Below, in pieces: positions 36,130-45,296 of a stretch of 64,000 nt of DNA. The notes under the pieces were generated by a model, which did not search any database, had not been told where the DNA came from, and was given only the letters and a program-made list of their open reading frames with translations. A program made the position numbers and the translations under genes. The DNA lies in assembly GCF_036206005.1 (NCBI RefSeq), contig NZ_CP108143.1, forward strand, positions 930,001 to 994,000, written 5' to 3'. The DNA is from Streptomyces sp. NBC_00178 (lineage in GTDB: Bacteria; Actinomycetota; Actinomycetes; Streptomycetales; Streptomycetaceae). Position 1 is the first letter of the stretch, and each line of letters begins with the position of its first letter.

Positions 36130-36443
36130 GGCGATGCGTCGAACGGTTCTCCGGGGCTCACACGCGGATCGGATCGGCACACCGTGCCAGGGGGTGGTGA
36201 GCGCGCGGCGGACGCCGGTCGCGCGGTGCGGATCGGCTCGCGTGCCCCGCCGTACGCGGAGGAGTTCCTGTGCGGAGGAGTTCCGGCGGGGCGCCGGCCC
36301 CCCGGGGCGGGCGCCCCGGACCCGAGGGTCCCGCGGCGCCCTGTACGCCGCACCACCGTTGGTACCGGACCGCCGGAAGGTCCTCTGCCTCCGGATGACA
36401 TAGTGAGCCCCACCACCACGCGCAGACAGGGAAGTTCGGGCTT
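36130..36443. other. Gene-free stretch upstream of the M23 peptidase
   Basis: About 314 bp contain no credible coding frame. A GC-rich inverted segment lies around 36285-36345. The likely promoter of the M23 gene is in the right third, near CATAGTGAGC (about 36398-36408), but no confident -35 box was seen. Confidence 0.35.
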
Positions 36444-37658
36444 GTGAAGATCACTCGCTGGATGGTGCCGGTCATCGTCGCGGTCGTGGTGACGCCCTTG
36501 TCGATCGGCTTGGGAACCGTGCTGCTCGGGACGTTCGAGGACGACAAGGCGCCCGGCACGGAAGTCACCGCACCGAAGGGCACCGAGTTGAAGGCGGGCG
36601 ATGTGGGTGTACCCGTCGCGTACGCGAGACTCATACGCGACGCAGCGGCCGACTGTGGCGACGAGTTGCTCACCGCGCCCGTGCTGGCGGCGCAGTTGAA
36701 GCAGGAGAGCAACTTCAACCCCAGGGCCAGGTCGATCGCCGCCGACGAGCCCACGGTCGGCAGCGGCTCGCTGACGGACCCGCGCAGCGCGGAGCAGCGG
36801 GCGAAGGACGAGAAGGCGGACGGGAAACCGGCCGGAGACGACGCCGACGGGTCCGGACCCGGGAAGCGCTCCTCGGGCAGGGAACTGCCCGACGTGTCCC
36901 CGGCCGAGCGCCCCGTGACCAGGGGCATCGCACAGTTCTCCGATGCCGACTGGGCGGCCGAGGGCGTCGACGGGAACAACGACGGCGTCAAGGACGTCCT
37001 GGACCCCTCGGACGCCATACCCGCACAGGGCAGGAAGATGTGCCGGCTCCTGCGGACCGCGGGGAAGCACCCTGACTACCGTGGAACACGTCTGGAACTG
37101 GCCCTGTCCGGCTACCGGTCGAGCTGGAAGGCGGTCGAGGGATACGGCGGTGTGCCACGGGCCAGTGGAGCGGACGGGGATACGTACGACTACGTCAAGG
37201 CCGTCATGAAGTCCTACCCGAAGATGGTCGTCCCGGCCGGCCGCGGTGTGTCCGGCGGCTGGACCCTTCCCGTCGAGGGACCGGCCGGCACCCCTTACCA
37301 CCAGCGGGGCCCCGCCTGGTCCACCGGACTGCACACCGGCGTCGACTTCGTGGTCCCCACCGGTACGCAGGTCGGGGCCATCGGTCCTGGTGAGGTCGTG
37401 ACGGCCGGGCCCGGTGGCGACTACGGCAACCAGGTCGTCATCCGCCACGAGGACGGCACGTACAGCCAGTACGCCCATCTCTCCCAGGTGGAGGCGGTCG
37501 TCGGGCAGAGCGTCCAGGGCGGCACGCTCATCGGGTGGTCCGGCGACACCGGCAACGCCACGGGGCCGCATCTGCACTTCGAGGTGCGTACGGGGCCCGC
37601 GTTCGGGTCCGACGTCCCCCCGGTCCCCTATCTGCGCGACAAGGGCCTGATCCTCTGA
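36444..37658 (+). CDS. Membrane-anchored M23 peptidase with lytic transglycosylase-like domain
   Basis: The 404-residue protein has one N-terminal membrane segment (about 7-30, WMVPVIVAVVVTPLSIGLGTV), a lysozyme-like domain (about 50-255) interrupted by an acidic linker (about 105-155), and a C-terminal M23/LytM domain (about 270-404). In the first domain AAQLKQESNFNPRA carries the likely catalytic Glu. In the M23 domain the zinc residues are visible: H297 and D301 in GLHTGVDF, and H376 and H378 in PHLHFE. It should cut both glycan and peptide bonds of peptidoglycan outside the membrane. The start is GTG 36444 after GGAAG. Similar two-domain proteins serve conjugation or wall remodelling, but no transfer genes are present here. 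Confidence 0.9.
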   Translation: MKITRWMVPVIVAVVVTPLSIGLGTVLLGTFEDDKAPGTEVTAPKGTELKAGDVGVPVAYARLIRDAAADCGDELLTAPVLAAQLKQESNFNPRARSIAADEPTVGSGSLTDPRSAEQRAKDEKADGKPAGDDADGSGPGKRSSGRELPDVSPAERPVTRGIAQFSDADWAAEGVDGNNDGVKDVLDPSDAIPAQGRKMCRLLRTAGKHPDYRGTRLELALSGYRSSWKAVEGYGGVPRASGADGDTYDYVKAVMKSYPKMVVPAGRGVSGGWTLPVEGPAGTPYHQRGPAWSTGLHTGVDFVVPTGTQVGAIGPGEVVTAGPGGDYGNQVVIRHEDGTYSQYAHLSQVEAVVGQSVQGGTLIGWSGDTGNATGPHLHFEVRTGPAFGSDVPPVPYLRDKGLIL

Positions 37659-37699
37659 AGGACGCGGCGGCCGTGCGGCGGATGAGCTCCGCCCCACGG

Positions 37700-37766
37700 C
37701 CGGACGCACCCGCCCCCTCGGCACGACCTGCGTGAGCAGGGCTGCCGAGGGGGCGGGTGCGTCCGG
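37700..37766. terminator. Long bidirectional terminator at the left border of the CIS locus
   Basis: A perfect 24-bp stem (37700-37723 with 37743-37766; left arm begins CCGGACGCACCCGCC) with a 19-nt loop lies between the convergent M23 gene and the last gene of the injection-system operon. Confidence 0.9.
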
Positions 37767-37789
37767 GAGTGCGAGGGCCGGGGCGCCCG

Positions 37790-39139
37790 TCAGGTGCCGC
37801 TGGTCGTGGCGCGGGTGAAGAACTCGATCTCCGCCATCGAAACCTGTTTGTCGGAGCCGCTGTTGAAGGCGGAGCGGATGACGAACCGCACGCTGACGAC
37901 GTTCTGTGCCCGGAACTTCCGCTGCTGAGGACCGCTCACCTGGTCGAGCGTGATGTGGCGCGTGGTCTTCTTCCCGTCGGCCGTGGTGATCACGGCGTCC
38001 ATGCGGTGCGGCAGGGCGGCCTCGGAGAGGTCGGAGGGCTTGGTGGAGATGCCGGAGGTGATGAGGATGTCCAGCAGACGGGTGGGCTCCTGGAAGCGCG
38101 CCTCGACCCACTCGCCTTCGCCGGCCTCCGAGACCCCTGGGCCCCACCAACTGTTGTTGATCTTGTCGAACAGGACCTTCGGCGGGTGCCCGCCGAACGA
38201 ACGGGACGCCGCGAATGAGTCCGGGCTGATCTGTGCCCGCTTCGCGAAGTGGTCGCGTGCCGCGTTCCACGCCGTACTCGCGTTGAACGCCGCGTAGATC
38301 ACCAGGCCGAGCGCGAGGCCGTACGCGACCCAGGTGAAGACGCGGCCGATACCCCGGCGCAGCCTCGGGCGGTCACCCGCCCAGGGCACCGGGCCCTTGC
38401 CGAAGTCCCGCATCCGGCGCCACCAGGGTCGGCCGGCCTCCGGCACGCCGGGACGCTCCGCGAGGGACATGCCGCAGCGCCGGCAGAAGTGCCGGTCGGG
38501 CCGGTTGCCGACCTCGCACCAGGGGCAGGGCGGGCCTGTCTCGTCGGCGGGTTCGCCTCCGGGGGCCTGGACCCGGGGACGGGAGGCTGCGGGCACGCCC
38601 GGGAGGACCGGGGCGACGTCCGGTGCCGGTGCGGCGGCACGCTGGTCGGCGACCGGCACGAGCAGCGCCCTTGCCCGCGCGCTCGCGTGCGGGGGCGCGG
38701 CCTCCGGAGTGGCTCGGGGGGCGTCGGGTGCACCGGGGGCCGCCACGGGCGTGGGCAGGGTGGGGGCCTCCTCCGGTGGCGCCGTCGGCGCGTCCGCGCG
38801 TACGGGTTCGCGTACCGGTTCCGTGCGCGGTTCGCGTACCGGTTCCGTACCCGCTTCGGGCAGCGGTTCCGCGCTCCCGGCCGCGGCGTCCGGCTCGGCC
38901 GACGTGACCGGGCCGGGGTGCGGGCCCGAGGAACCCGGTGCGTCGGTGCCGGTCGCCGTCTCCGCCCCTCGCGCCCGGGTGCCGGGGGTCCAGCTCAGTA
39001 CCGCGCCGCAGTCGTCGCAGAAGGACTGTCCCGGGGTCGGTGTGCTGCCGCACTCGGCACACCGGCGTGGCTGCTCCGCCGTGTCCCCGGCGGCCTCGGA
39101 AGGAGGTGGCGTGGAGGGGAACGCCTGCTGACTGGTCAA
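37790..39139 (-). CDS. CIS-operon zinc-ribbon, single-pass membrane protein with discoidin-like domain
   Basis: This 449-residue protein has two zinc ribbons, CAECGS...CDDCG (about 27-45) and CPWCEV...CRRCG (about 205-228), separated by a long Pro/Ala/Glu-rich disordered region with EPVREPRTEPVREPV repeats. One membrane helix follows (about 272-292, VFTWVAYGLALGLVIYAAF), then an extracytoplasmic domain of about 140 residues resembling the NADase-type glycan-binding/discoidin fold (HPPKVLFDKINNSWWGPGVS). The start is TTG at 39139: the preceding gene's stop overlaps it as TTGA and AAAGGA stands 10 nt upstream. It is the last gene of the sheath-to-baseplate chain. A membrane-docking or wall-sensing role for the injection system is inference. 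Confidence 0.82.
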   Translation of the reverse strand: MTSQQAFPSTPPPSEAAGDTAEQPRRCAECGSTPTPGQSFCDDCGAVLSWTPGTRARGAETATGTDAPGSSGPHPGPVTSAEPDAAAGSAEPLPEAGTEPVREPRTEPVREPVRADAPTAPPEEAPTLPTPVAAPGAPDAPRATPEAAPPHASARARALLVPVADQRAAAPAPDVAPVLPGVPAASRPRVQAPGGEPADETGPPCPWCEVGNRPDRHFCRRCGMSLAERPGVPEAGRPWWRRMRDFGKGPVPWAGDRPRLRRGIGRVFTWVAYGLALGLVIYAAFNASTAWNAARDHFAKRAQISPDSFAASRSFGGHPPKVLFDKINNSWWGPGVSEAGEGEWVEARFQEPTRLLDILITSGISTKPSDLSEAALPHRMDAVITTADGKKTTRHITLDQVSGPQQRKFRAQNVVSVRFVIRSAFNSGSDKQVSMAEIEFFTRATTSGT

Positions 39140-39801
39140 CTGTCGGAAGTCCTTTCGGCTGCGGTCACATGGACCGTGTACGGCATATGGGCGGGACGAG
39201 CTGCCGCGACGAGGCGCTCCAGACGGTGCTCGGCGGCGGGGCCGGGGTCGGGCAGACGTACGGTGACGTGCAGATGCGGGCGGCTCTCGCCGGGGACCGG
39301 CCCCAGGGGCGCGGCGTCCCAGCCGGCCGCACCGCTCTCGGTGATCTCCGGCTCCACTCCGAAGGCCAGCCGTACCGCCTCGGACAGTCCCCGCCGGGTA
39401 CCGCGGATACGGTGCAGCCGTACGGCGGCGGTCACCGCGGCGCGCAGGGCGGCCGTCGCCTCCGTGTCCTGGGGGCCGCCGGCGGACGGGGCGGTGGGCA
39501 CGGCCCCGGGCACGTCGCGGCCGACGGGAGCGGCCGCACGCCCGGCGGTCTCCGGCCCGTCGGTCTCCGCGCCCACCCAGCTCCCGAGCCAACGGGTGAA
39601 GTCGGCCGGTGCGAGCGAGGGGGTGAAGTAGGCGTCCAGGCAGTCGAGCACGTTGTGGAGCGGTGCGAGGACCTCGTCGATCCCCGCGACGAAGCGCTGG
39701 GCGAGGTCGTCCTCGGCGAAGACCGCCGGCAGCATCATGCCCAGCGGCGCCGAGGACCCCAGCCCGTCCACGGAGCCGCGGGTGCTCCGGCTCGTGGTCA
39801 C
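39136..39801 (-). CDS. CIS baseplate protein, phage tail protein I (gpI) family
   Basis: This 221-residue protein has the gpI/Afp12-like pattern: an N-terminal helical part (MMLPAVFAEDDLAQRFVAGIDEVL), FTRWLGSWVG, and a helical segment with LHRIRGTRRGLSEAVRLAFGVEPEI. The C-terminal beta part is RPHLHVTVRLP. It is a wedge component of the baseplate in phage P2 and related injection systems. The start GTG at 39801 overlaps the stop of the gpJ-like gene as GTGA, and its own stop overlaps the next TTG start. Length is usual for the family. Confidence 0.85.
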   Translation of the reverse strand: MTTSRSTRGSVDGLGSSAPLGMMLPAVFAEDDLAQRFVAGIDEVLAPLHNVLDCLDAYFTPSLAPADFTRWLGSWVGAETDGPETAGRAAAPVGRDVPGAVPTAPSAGGPQDTEATAALRAAVTAAVRLHRIRGTRRGLSEAVRLAFGVEPEITESGAAGWDAAPLGPVPGESRPHLHVTVRLPDPGPAAEHRLERLVAAARPAHMPYTVHVTAAERTSDS

Positions 39802-41756
39802 GAGGCGTCCCCGATCACCCGGACGCGGTGGTCGAACGAGAAGACGAGCGCGGGGGCTTCGAGGTCGATCCGTTCCGTGGGGTCGCCGCGCTTGCCGCTG
39901 AGCGGGTCGGCGGGGTGCAGCAGCACCTCGTCCACCAGCTCGACACCGGGCACCCGTTGCAGCACGGCGAACACCTCGCCCGCCTGCACCGGACGGCCGA
40001 AGGGCCATCCGGTGCCGTGCGCTCCGCCCGTCAGCGGATCGAGATGGCGGTACAGGGCGTCGTGTGCCTGCCTCCTGACCCGGTCGGTGTCGGTGCCGCG
40101 GAAGGCGTGCACCGTCGCGACCACCGTCACCCCCTGGTAGAACGGCGGCCCGACGGCCAGCCGGGTACCGATGAGGCGGCGCTCGTCCAGGTACCGGGTG
40201 ATGCGCCCCAGCAGGGCGTCGCCGGGCACGAGCTGCTCGAAGCGCAGCCGTCCGCCCGGGTCCGAGACGGCCTGGGGGACGACCAGCACCCGTACCGCGT
40301 GCGCACCGTGCTCGTCCGGGTCGGCGGCGAGGCAGGTGATGCGCGCGGTCTCCGGCGCCGCGCGCCGCGCGAGTTCCTCGTAGTCCCGCAGGGTCACGGC
40401 ACGGTCCTGCGCGCTCAGCGCGATGGGCGCCCTGCGCTTCGCCTCCTCGACGGTCTCGCCGTCGACCCCGCCTCGCGCGGCCTCCCGGTTGACGACGTCG
40501 GAGACGTAGGGGACGGAGTCGCGCAGCACCTGGATGGCGCCCCGTGCGACGTTGCCGGCCTTTCCTCCGCCCGTGCGGTAGCGGCGGGCCCTGATGGGCG
40601 CGCCCTTGGGCGGTACGGCCCCGTACTGGCGCAGGGTCCCGTCCGGTTCGCGCACGGACGGGCCGAAGGCGATCTCACCGGTGGTCGCGTCCAGGGTGAT
40701 GTGCCGGTCGGCGGGACCCGAGGCGGCGAAGTGCCCGACGGTCTGCCAGTCGACCCAGCCGTCGCGCTCGGCGACCTGGAGGAGCAGCGGCTCCACGTCC
40801 CCCACGACGGGGCTGGCGGCCAGCCGCAGCCGGTGTCCCGGCAGTCCGGTGGACTCCCCCAGCGCTTCGTCCCGCACCGTCTCGGCGTGCACGACGCCGG
40901 TGGTACCGCCGATGCTGAAGGCCTCGGCGGAGCGGACCGTCGGCGAGGCGGTGTAGAAGGGCTGGCCCTGCTCCGGCTCGGTGACCCGGCAGCGCAGCCA
41001 GCCCGCTTCGCGGCGGCCGGCGCGGGAGAGCGCGTGGCCGCCGGGGACGTGCAGCACGACCTCGCCGGGGCGGTTGAGGCCACCTGTGGTGTCCCGTTCG
41101 ACCTCGCAGGCGGCCCAGCCGTCGGCGGTCCAGGCCTCCCAGGCGAGCGGTGGCTGCCTGGGGTCGACGCCGACGCCGTCGACCTGGCTGTCGAGCTCCA
41201 GGACGACCACGCAGTGCGGTACGGCGGCGCTGAGCCCGAACAGCATGCGGTCACCGGGGCGCGGAGCCTCCGTGAAGCAGTGCACGTCCTTGGACTCCGC
41301 GAGGTCCGAGGTGCGCTCGATCGCCTCCTGGCCGGCCGGGTGGACCACCACGTGCGACAACTCGCAGGGGATCACCGTGAGTTCGTGTTCGGTGGCGAAG
41401 ACCACCGCGTCCTCGGTCTGGGTGCGGACCGTGGCGACCTCGGTGCCCGTCGCCAGCACCACGGGCTGCTGCTGCGGCGCCGACAGCCAGAAGGTGACGT
41501 CGGCACGCGCGGCGGACGGGGGGAAGAGCGTGATCCCGATGAGGTCCAGGAACGCGAGGTGGTTCTTCTCGGGCACCCGGTTGAGGCGGTAGACCAACTG
41601 GTCGGCCATGTGGGCGACCGTCTCGACGAGGGTCACGCCCGGATCGGAGACGTTGTGGTCGGTCCACTCGGGGGCGCGCTGCTGGATGTAGCGCTTGGCG
41701 TCGTCGACGAACTGCTGGAAGCGCCGGTCGTCGAGGTTCGGGGAGGGCAGGGCCAT
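39798..41756 (-). CDS. CIS baseplate assembly protein, gpJ family (Afp11-like)
   Basis: This 652-residue baseplate wedge protein has the N-terminal family signature DDRRFQQFVDDAKRYIQQ, then DHNVSDPGVTLVETVAHMADQLVYRL. The middle is beta-rich. The C-terminal gpJ-type core contains RAVTLRDYEELARRA and RFEQLVPGDALLGRITRYLDER, then VGPPFYQGVTVVATVHAF. Such proteins form the ring around the spike and trigger sheath contraction. The start ATG at 41756 overlaps the previous stop (TGATG). Length matches the Streptomyces and Afp11-type members better than phage P2 gpJ, which is about half as long. Confidence 0.9.
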   Translation of the reverse strand: MALPSPNLDDRRFQQFVDDAKRYIQQRAPEWTDHNVSDPGVTLVETVAHMADQLVYRLNRVPEKNHLAFLDLIGITLFPPSAARADVTFWLSAPQQQPVVLATGTEVATVRTQTEDAVVFATEHELTVIPCELSHVVVHPAGQEAIERTSDLAESKDVHCFTEAPRPGDRMLFGLSAAVPHCVVVLELDSQVDGVGVDPRQPPLAWEAWTADGWAACEVERDTTGGLNRPGEVVLHVPGGHALSRAGRREAGWLRCRVTEPEQGQPFYTASPTVRSAEAFSIGGTTGVVHAETVRDEALGESTGLPGHRLRLAASPVVGDVEPLLLQVAERDGWVDWQTVGHFAASGPADRHITLDATTGEIAFGPSVREPDGTLRQYGAVPPKGAPIRARRYRTGGGKAGNVARGAIQVLRDSVPYVSDVVNREAARGGVDGETVEEAKRRAPIALSAQDRAVTLRDYEELARRAAPETARITCLAADPDEHGAHAVRVLVVPQAVSDPGGRLRFEQLVPGDALLGRITRYLDERRLIGTRLAVGPPFYQGVTVVATVHAFRGTDTDRVRRQAHDALYRHLDPLTGGAHGTGWPFGRPVQAGEVFAVLQRVPGVELVDEVLLHPADPLSGKRGDPTERIDLEAPALVFSFDHRVRVIGDAS

Positions 41757-42199
41757 CAGAGGTCGCTTCCAAGGTGCTCGTCGGGCGTGCCGGACCCCTC
41801 GGGCCCGTCGTGGGAGGGGATCACGTAGAACGGGAAGACCAGACTGCGCGGGTTGTTCGTGCCCGTGATCGAGTAGCGGACGTCGATGTGGAGCACGCCC
41901 TGTTCCTCGCCGGCCGTGACCGTGACGTCGTCCACCTCGATGCGCGGTTCCCACCGGTCCAGGCAGGTGCGCACCTCGTGCTGGATCCGGCCGGCGGTGG
42001 CCTCGTTGACGGGTGCGAAGACCATGTCGTGGATGGCGCAGCCGAACTCGGGGCGCATCGGCCGTTCACCGGGGGCTGTGGAGAGGACGAGCCGGATGGC
42101 CTCCTCGACCTCGCGTTCCCCGCTGACCAGGGCGATGCCCCCGGTGGGGCTGATGCGCAGGGGGAAGGCCCATCCGGAGCCGACGAACTGTTCGGCCAT
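41756..42199 (-). CDS. CIS baseplate protein, GPW/gp25 family (Afp9-like)
   Basis: This 147-residue protein carries the typical gp25 lysozyme-like fold core: GWAFPLRISPTGGIALVSGE, VEEAIRLVLSTAPGERPMRPEFG and DMVFAPVNEATAGRIQHEVRTCL. It is the sheath-initiating component of the baseplate. Both ends overlap the neighbours by one base (TGATG), indicating tight translational coupling. Confidence 0.93.
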   Translation of the reverse strand: MAEQFVGSGWAFPLRISPTGGIALVSGEREVEEAIRLVLSTAPGERPMRPEFGCAIHDMVFAPVNEATAGRIQHEVRTCLDRWEPRIEVDDVTVTAGEEQGVLHIDVRYSITGTNNPRSLVFPFYVIPSHDGPEGSGTPDEHLGSDL

Positions 42200-44049
42200 C
42201 AGGCCCCTCCCATGGTCAGCACCGGCTTCATGTTGGAGGTGAGCATGCCGCTGGACTTCACCGTGGCCGCCTGCAGGCCGATGTTGATGCCCGCGGTGAT
42301 CTGCAGCGAGAGGCCCGCGGTCACCGACACGGCGGCGCCGGAGCTCACACTGAGCGCCCCGCCGGAGTTCAGGTTCATGGTTCCGCCGCTCCGGATCGTG
42401 AGGGAGCCCACCGCGTTCAGCGAGAGGTTGCCGCCCGCGTTGACGGCCACCGCGCCGGTCCCTCTGATCGAGACCTTGCCCTTGCTGTCGACGACGATCT
42501 CGGTCTTCGTCCGGTCCAGGTTGATGGTGAGCCGGTTGTCGCCGGTGGAGAGGCGGACCCCGCGCTTCAGACCGACGCTCTGGTCGAGCAGGTCGAGCCG
42601 GTTGTTGCTGCGGTCGGACAGGGTGCGCCGGGTGACCTTGCCGCGCGTCGGGTCGTACACCGGCACGTCGACCGGGTCCGGCTTGTCGACGCCGTTGTAG
42701 AGCCCTCCGATGACGTACGGGTGGTCCAGGGCGCCTCGGTCGAACGCCACCAGCACCTCGTCGTCCACGTCCGGGGCGATCATGCTGCCGCCCCGGACAC
42801 CGCCGAACTGGACGGTCCGGGTCCAGTCGCTGACGTACATGTCGTCCAGCCAGGGGAACATCAGCTTGACCCGGCCCTGCTTCAACGGGTCCTTGATGTC
42901 CGTGACCAGGGCGTTGGCGACGCTCGGCATCCCGGCGGGGCCCGCGCCGCCGCCTCCGGAGGTGAGCCCGTACAGCGAGCGCCACTGCCGTCCGCTGACG
43001 TTCAGGAACGTCTCGTAGTGCTCCTGGTCGCCGAAGGTGTGGCGGGCGGCCGTGACCGTGTACTTGCCCTGGAACGGCTTGCCGACGTCCTTGAGGGTGA
43101 CGGCGACACCGGGGCGCAGTTCGGTGTTGCCGCGTGCCGTGATCTCCACCTCGGCGAAGGAGGACGTCACGTCGTCGGCCACGGCGTCGGCGGCGTGCTT
43201 GACCTCGTCGAGCTTGTCGTAGGGCGTGTCGGTCACGACGAGTTCGGCCGTGCCGAACGCCTTGGACACCTCGGACGGCGTCGTGCCGATGGCGAAGCCG
43301 GTGTTGTCCAGGGCGGGCGCCTTGGAGACCAGGGTCTGCTTGGTGGTGACGTTCCAGCCGCGCGCCTCGACGGCGGTCACCTGGTCGGCCGCGGTGACTC
43401 CCGCGCGGCAGCGCAGGATCTCCTCGCCGCCCTTCAGGAGGAGCGCGCTCCGTGCGCCCGGCATGCTTCCGGAGGGAGCGAGCACCGCCTCCTGCCGCCT
43501 GACGAACTGGAACCGGCCCAGGGAGTTGACGGACATCACCATCTCGTTCTCGTCCGCGAGCCGCTGGACGAAGTCCCAGTCGGTGACGTTGGCCTGGCTG
43601 ATGAACTCGTACTGTCCCTTGGTCCGCTGGGTCTTCCCCATCGGGATGCCGCTCTTGCGCGCCAGTTCGACGGCGATCTCGGTGGCGGTCTTGTTCCTGT
43701 ACGCCGCGACCCTGCGCTGCCGGAGCATCCGGTGGCCTCGGTCGTATCCGCGGATGACGGTGAAGGTGCCGGTGCGGTCGTAGTCGGTCTCGAGCGCGGT
43801 CACCTCTCCGGTGATCAGCGGCGTGCCCTTGCCGTCGGAGAGGGGGGCGATGACCACGGGCGCGCCGATCTCGGCGTTCAGCCTGGCCAGGATGTCCTTC
43901 TTCTGGTCACGGAAGGTGAGCCGGAACGCGCCGGGCACCCCCGCACCGAAGTCGACGCGGCCCGCCACCAGTTTCGTGTTCTCCGGGGACTTGAGCTTCG
44001 TGCCGGCGATCTGGACGGTGAGGATGTTGGAGAAACCGATGTCGGCCAT
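42199..44049 (-). CDS. CIS spike protein, VgrG/gpD-gpV type (Afp8-like)
   Basis: The 616-residue protein has an N-terminal gpD/gp27-like part (about 1-375; YEFISQANVTDWDFVQRLADENEM is typical), an OB-fold gpV/gp5 domain (about 390-470, VTDIKDPLKQGRVKLMFPW and GGSMIAPDVDDEVLVAFD) and a C-terminal triple-stranded beta-helix tip. The tip consists of repeats such as GTGAVAVNAGGNLSLNAVGS and GALSVSSGAAVSVTAG. As a trimer it forms the spike that pierces the target membrane. No extra toxin domain is fused to the C-terminus, which ends MKPVLTMGGA. One-base overlaps join both neighbours. Confidence 0.93.
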   Translation of the reverse strand: MADIGFSNILTVQIAGTKLKSPENTKLVAGRVDFGAGVPGAFRLTFRDQKKDILARLNAEIGAPVVIAPLSDGKGTPLITGEVTALETDYDRTGTFTVIRGYDRGHRMLRQRRVAAYRNKTATEIAVELARKSGIPMGKTQRTKGQYEFISQANVTDWDFVQRLADENEMVMSVNSLGRFQFVRRQEAVLAPSGSMPGARSALLLKGGEEILRCRAGVTAADQVTAVEARGWNVTTKQTLVSKAPALDNTGFAIGTTPSEVSKAFGTAELVVTDTPYDKLDEVKHAADAVADDVTSSFAEVEITARGNTELRPGVAVTLKDVGKPFQGKYTVTAARHTFGDQEHYETFLNVSGRQWRSLYGLTSGGGGAGPAGMPSVANALVTDIKDPLKQGRVKLMFPWLDDMYVSDWTRTVQFGGVRGGSMIAPDVDDEVLVAFDRGALDHPYVIGGLYNGVDKPDPVDVPVYDPTRGKVTRRTLSDRSNNRLDLLDQSVGLKRGVRLSTGDNRLTINLDRTKTEIVVDSKGKVSIRGTGAVAVNAGGNLSLNAVGSLTIRSGGTMNLNSGGALSVSSGAAVSVTAGLSLQITAGINIGLQAATVKSSGMLTSNMKPVLTMGGA

Positions 44050-44771
44050 CAGACGCCGACCTCTTCGGCGGCGGGGAGCATCAGTTCGCGGCCGGGAGTC
44101 AGCGCCTTCGGGTCGTCGATGCCGTTGGCCTCGGCGATGGTGCGCCACACGGTGGCGTCGCCGTACTCGCGCCAGGCGAGGAGCGGGAGCGAGTCACCGG
44201 CCACGACCCGGTGCACCCGGCGGGTGGTGAGCGCGCCGGAGGTGGGGTTCTGGCCGAGGGTGCTGCTCGGGATCTCGTGCAGGTTCACCTGGCAGACGGC
44301 CCGGATCGGCATGCCGTTGGTGTTGAAGAGGGTGTACTGGGCCTCCACGGAGCTGACATAGGCGTTGAAGCGGGCCGTGGAGAAGGCCCCCCACTCGAAG
44401 ACCACCCACGGCGTCGACGGCTGGTTCGCCGCGATGCTGGCGGTGGTCGTCTCGCAGCAGGAGAAGAGGGCTTCGACCTTCTTGCGGACGTCGTTGCTGT
44501 CGGGGTCGTCGGAGCGGTCGAGGAAGATCTCCACCGTCATCTCCCGGGGCTCGGGCCCCATGAACTCCGGTACGGCGCCGTCCCTCACCGCGGCGGTGGG
44601 CGTGGTCTTCCACTGAGCCCTGCGGGTCAGCGACAGCTGGGACGGGTTGAAGTCGAAGTTGAACGTCTTCATGAGCGCGCCGGGACTGGTGCTGCTGCCG
44701 ATCGGCGGCTGGTGGATGGCGAGTGTCGCCCGCACCAGGCTGTCGCCGATTCCGAAGCTGGAGAGGTTCAT
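44049..44771 (-). CDS. CIS tube-to-spike adaptor with LysM domain (Afp7-like)
   Basis: The 240-residue protein has an N-terminal CIS_tube domain (about 1-170, MKTFNFDFNPSQLSLTRRAQ, VPEFMGPEPREMTVEIFLD) and a C-terminal LysM domain (about 185-238, RVVAGDSLPLLAWREYGD, NGIDDPKALTPGRELMLP). In phage and CIS particles this protein lies between tube and spike, and the LysM faces the hub. Start ATG 44771 is 3 bp after the stop of the second tube gene. An internal ATG at about residue 34 would delete a conserved strand and is less likely. Confidence 0.92.
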   Translation of the reverse strand: MNLSSFGIGDSLVRATLAIHQPPIGSSTSPGALMKTFNFDFNPSQLSLTRRAQWKTTPTAAVRDGAVPEFMGPEPREMTVEIFLDRSDDPDSNDVRKKVEALFSCCETTTASIAANQPSTPWVVFEWGAFSTARFNAYVSSVEAQYTLFNTNGMPIRAVCQVNLHEIPSSTLGQNPTSGALTTRRVHRVVAGDSLPLLAWREYGDATVWRTIAEANGIDDPKALTPGRELMLPAAEEVGV

Positions 44772-44774
44772 CGG

Positions 44775-45212
44775 CTACGCCTCCCCCGCGTCCGTGAAGC
44801 CGTGATGGGCGATCTCCAGGATCTCGGTGGCCACGGCGGGGCTCGCCGGGTCGAAGGACGGACCGCGCCAGCTCACCGGGAGCACGTCGATCAGCCCCCA
44901 CTGGGCGACGGTCGAGCCGTCGGCGCGCAGCGCGGCGATCTGCCCGGTGGGCCGGGTAACCCCCGTGGTCACGGAGGAGATCCACTCCGCCACCATCGCG
45001 GTCTCCTCGGTGAGGGGCCGGGTCAGCGTGATGTGGGAGAAGGTGACACGGGTGGGCAGCTGCCAGACGAATCCGTTGTTGCCGCCCTCCTGCCGCTGCT
45101 CGATCTCGACCTGGGAGGAGAGCCCTTCGCAACCGTTCCAGTTGCCCAGGCTCTCACCGTCGATGGTGAGGTTGAAGAAGATGGTGGAGCCTGCGTCGAG
45201 TTCCTGCGGCAT
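44775..45212 (-). CDS. CIS inner tube protein 2 (phage tail tube gp19 family, Afp5-like)
   Basis: The 145-residue protein has the tube-fold pattern (STIFFNLTIDGESLGNWNGC, EGLSSQVEIEQRQEGG, the long helix ETAMVAEWISSV, and EILEIAHHGF). It differs from the major tube protein at 49365-49808, and its place next to the LysM adaptor suggests it forms the first tube ring on the baseplate, as in Afp-type particles. The start ATG has AGGAAGG about 11 nt upstream, so it can be translated independently after the 84-bp gap. Confidence 0.9.
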   Translation of the reverse strand: MPQELDAGSTIFFNLTIDGESLGNWNGCEGLSSQVEIEQRQEGGNNGFVWQLPTRVTFSHITLTRPLTEETAMVAEWISSVTTGVTRPTGQIAALRADGSTVAQWGLIDVLPVSWRGPSFDPASPAVATEILEIAHHGFTDAGEA

Positions 45213-45296
45213 CGGGTGGGGCCTTCCTGCTGTTCCACGTTCGGTCGGTGCGGGAGTTGCGGCGGGGTGGGGGTACGGGCGTTCTTCCCGGACCTG

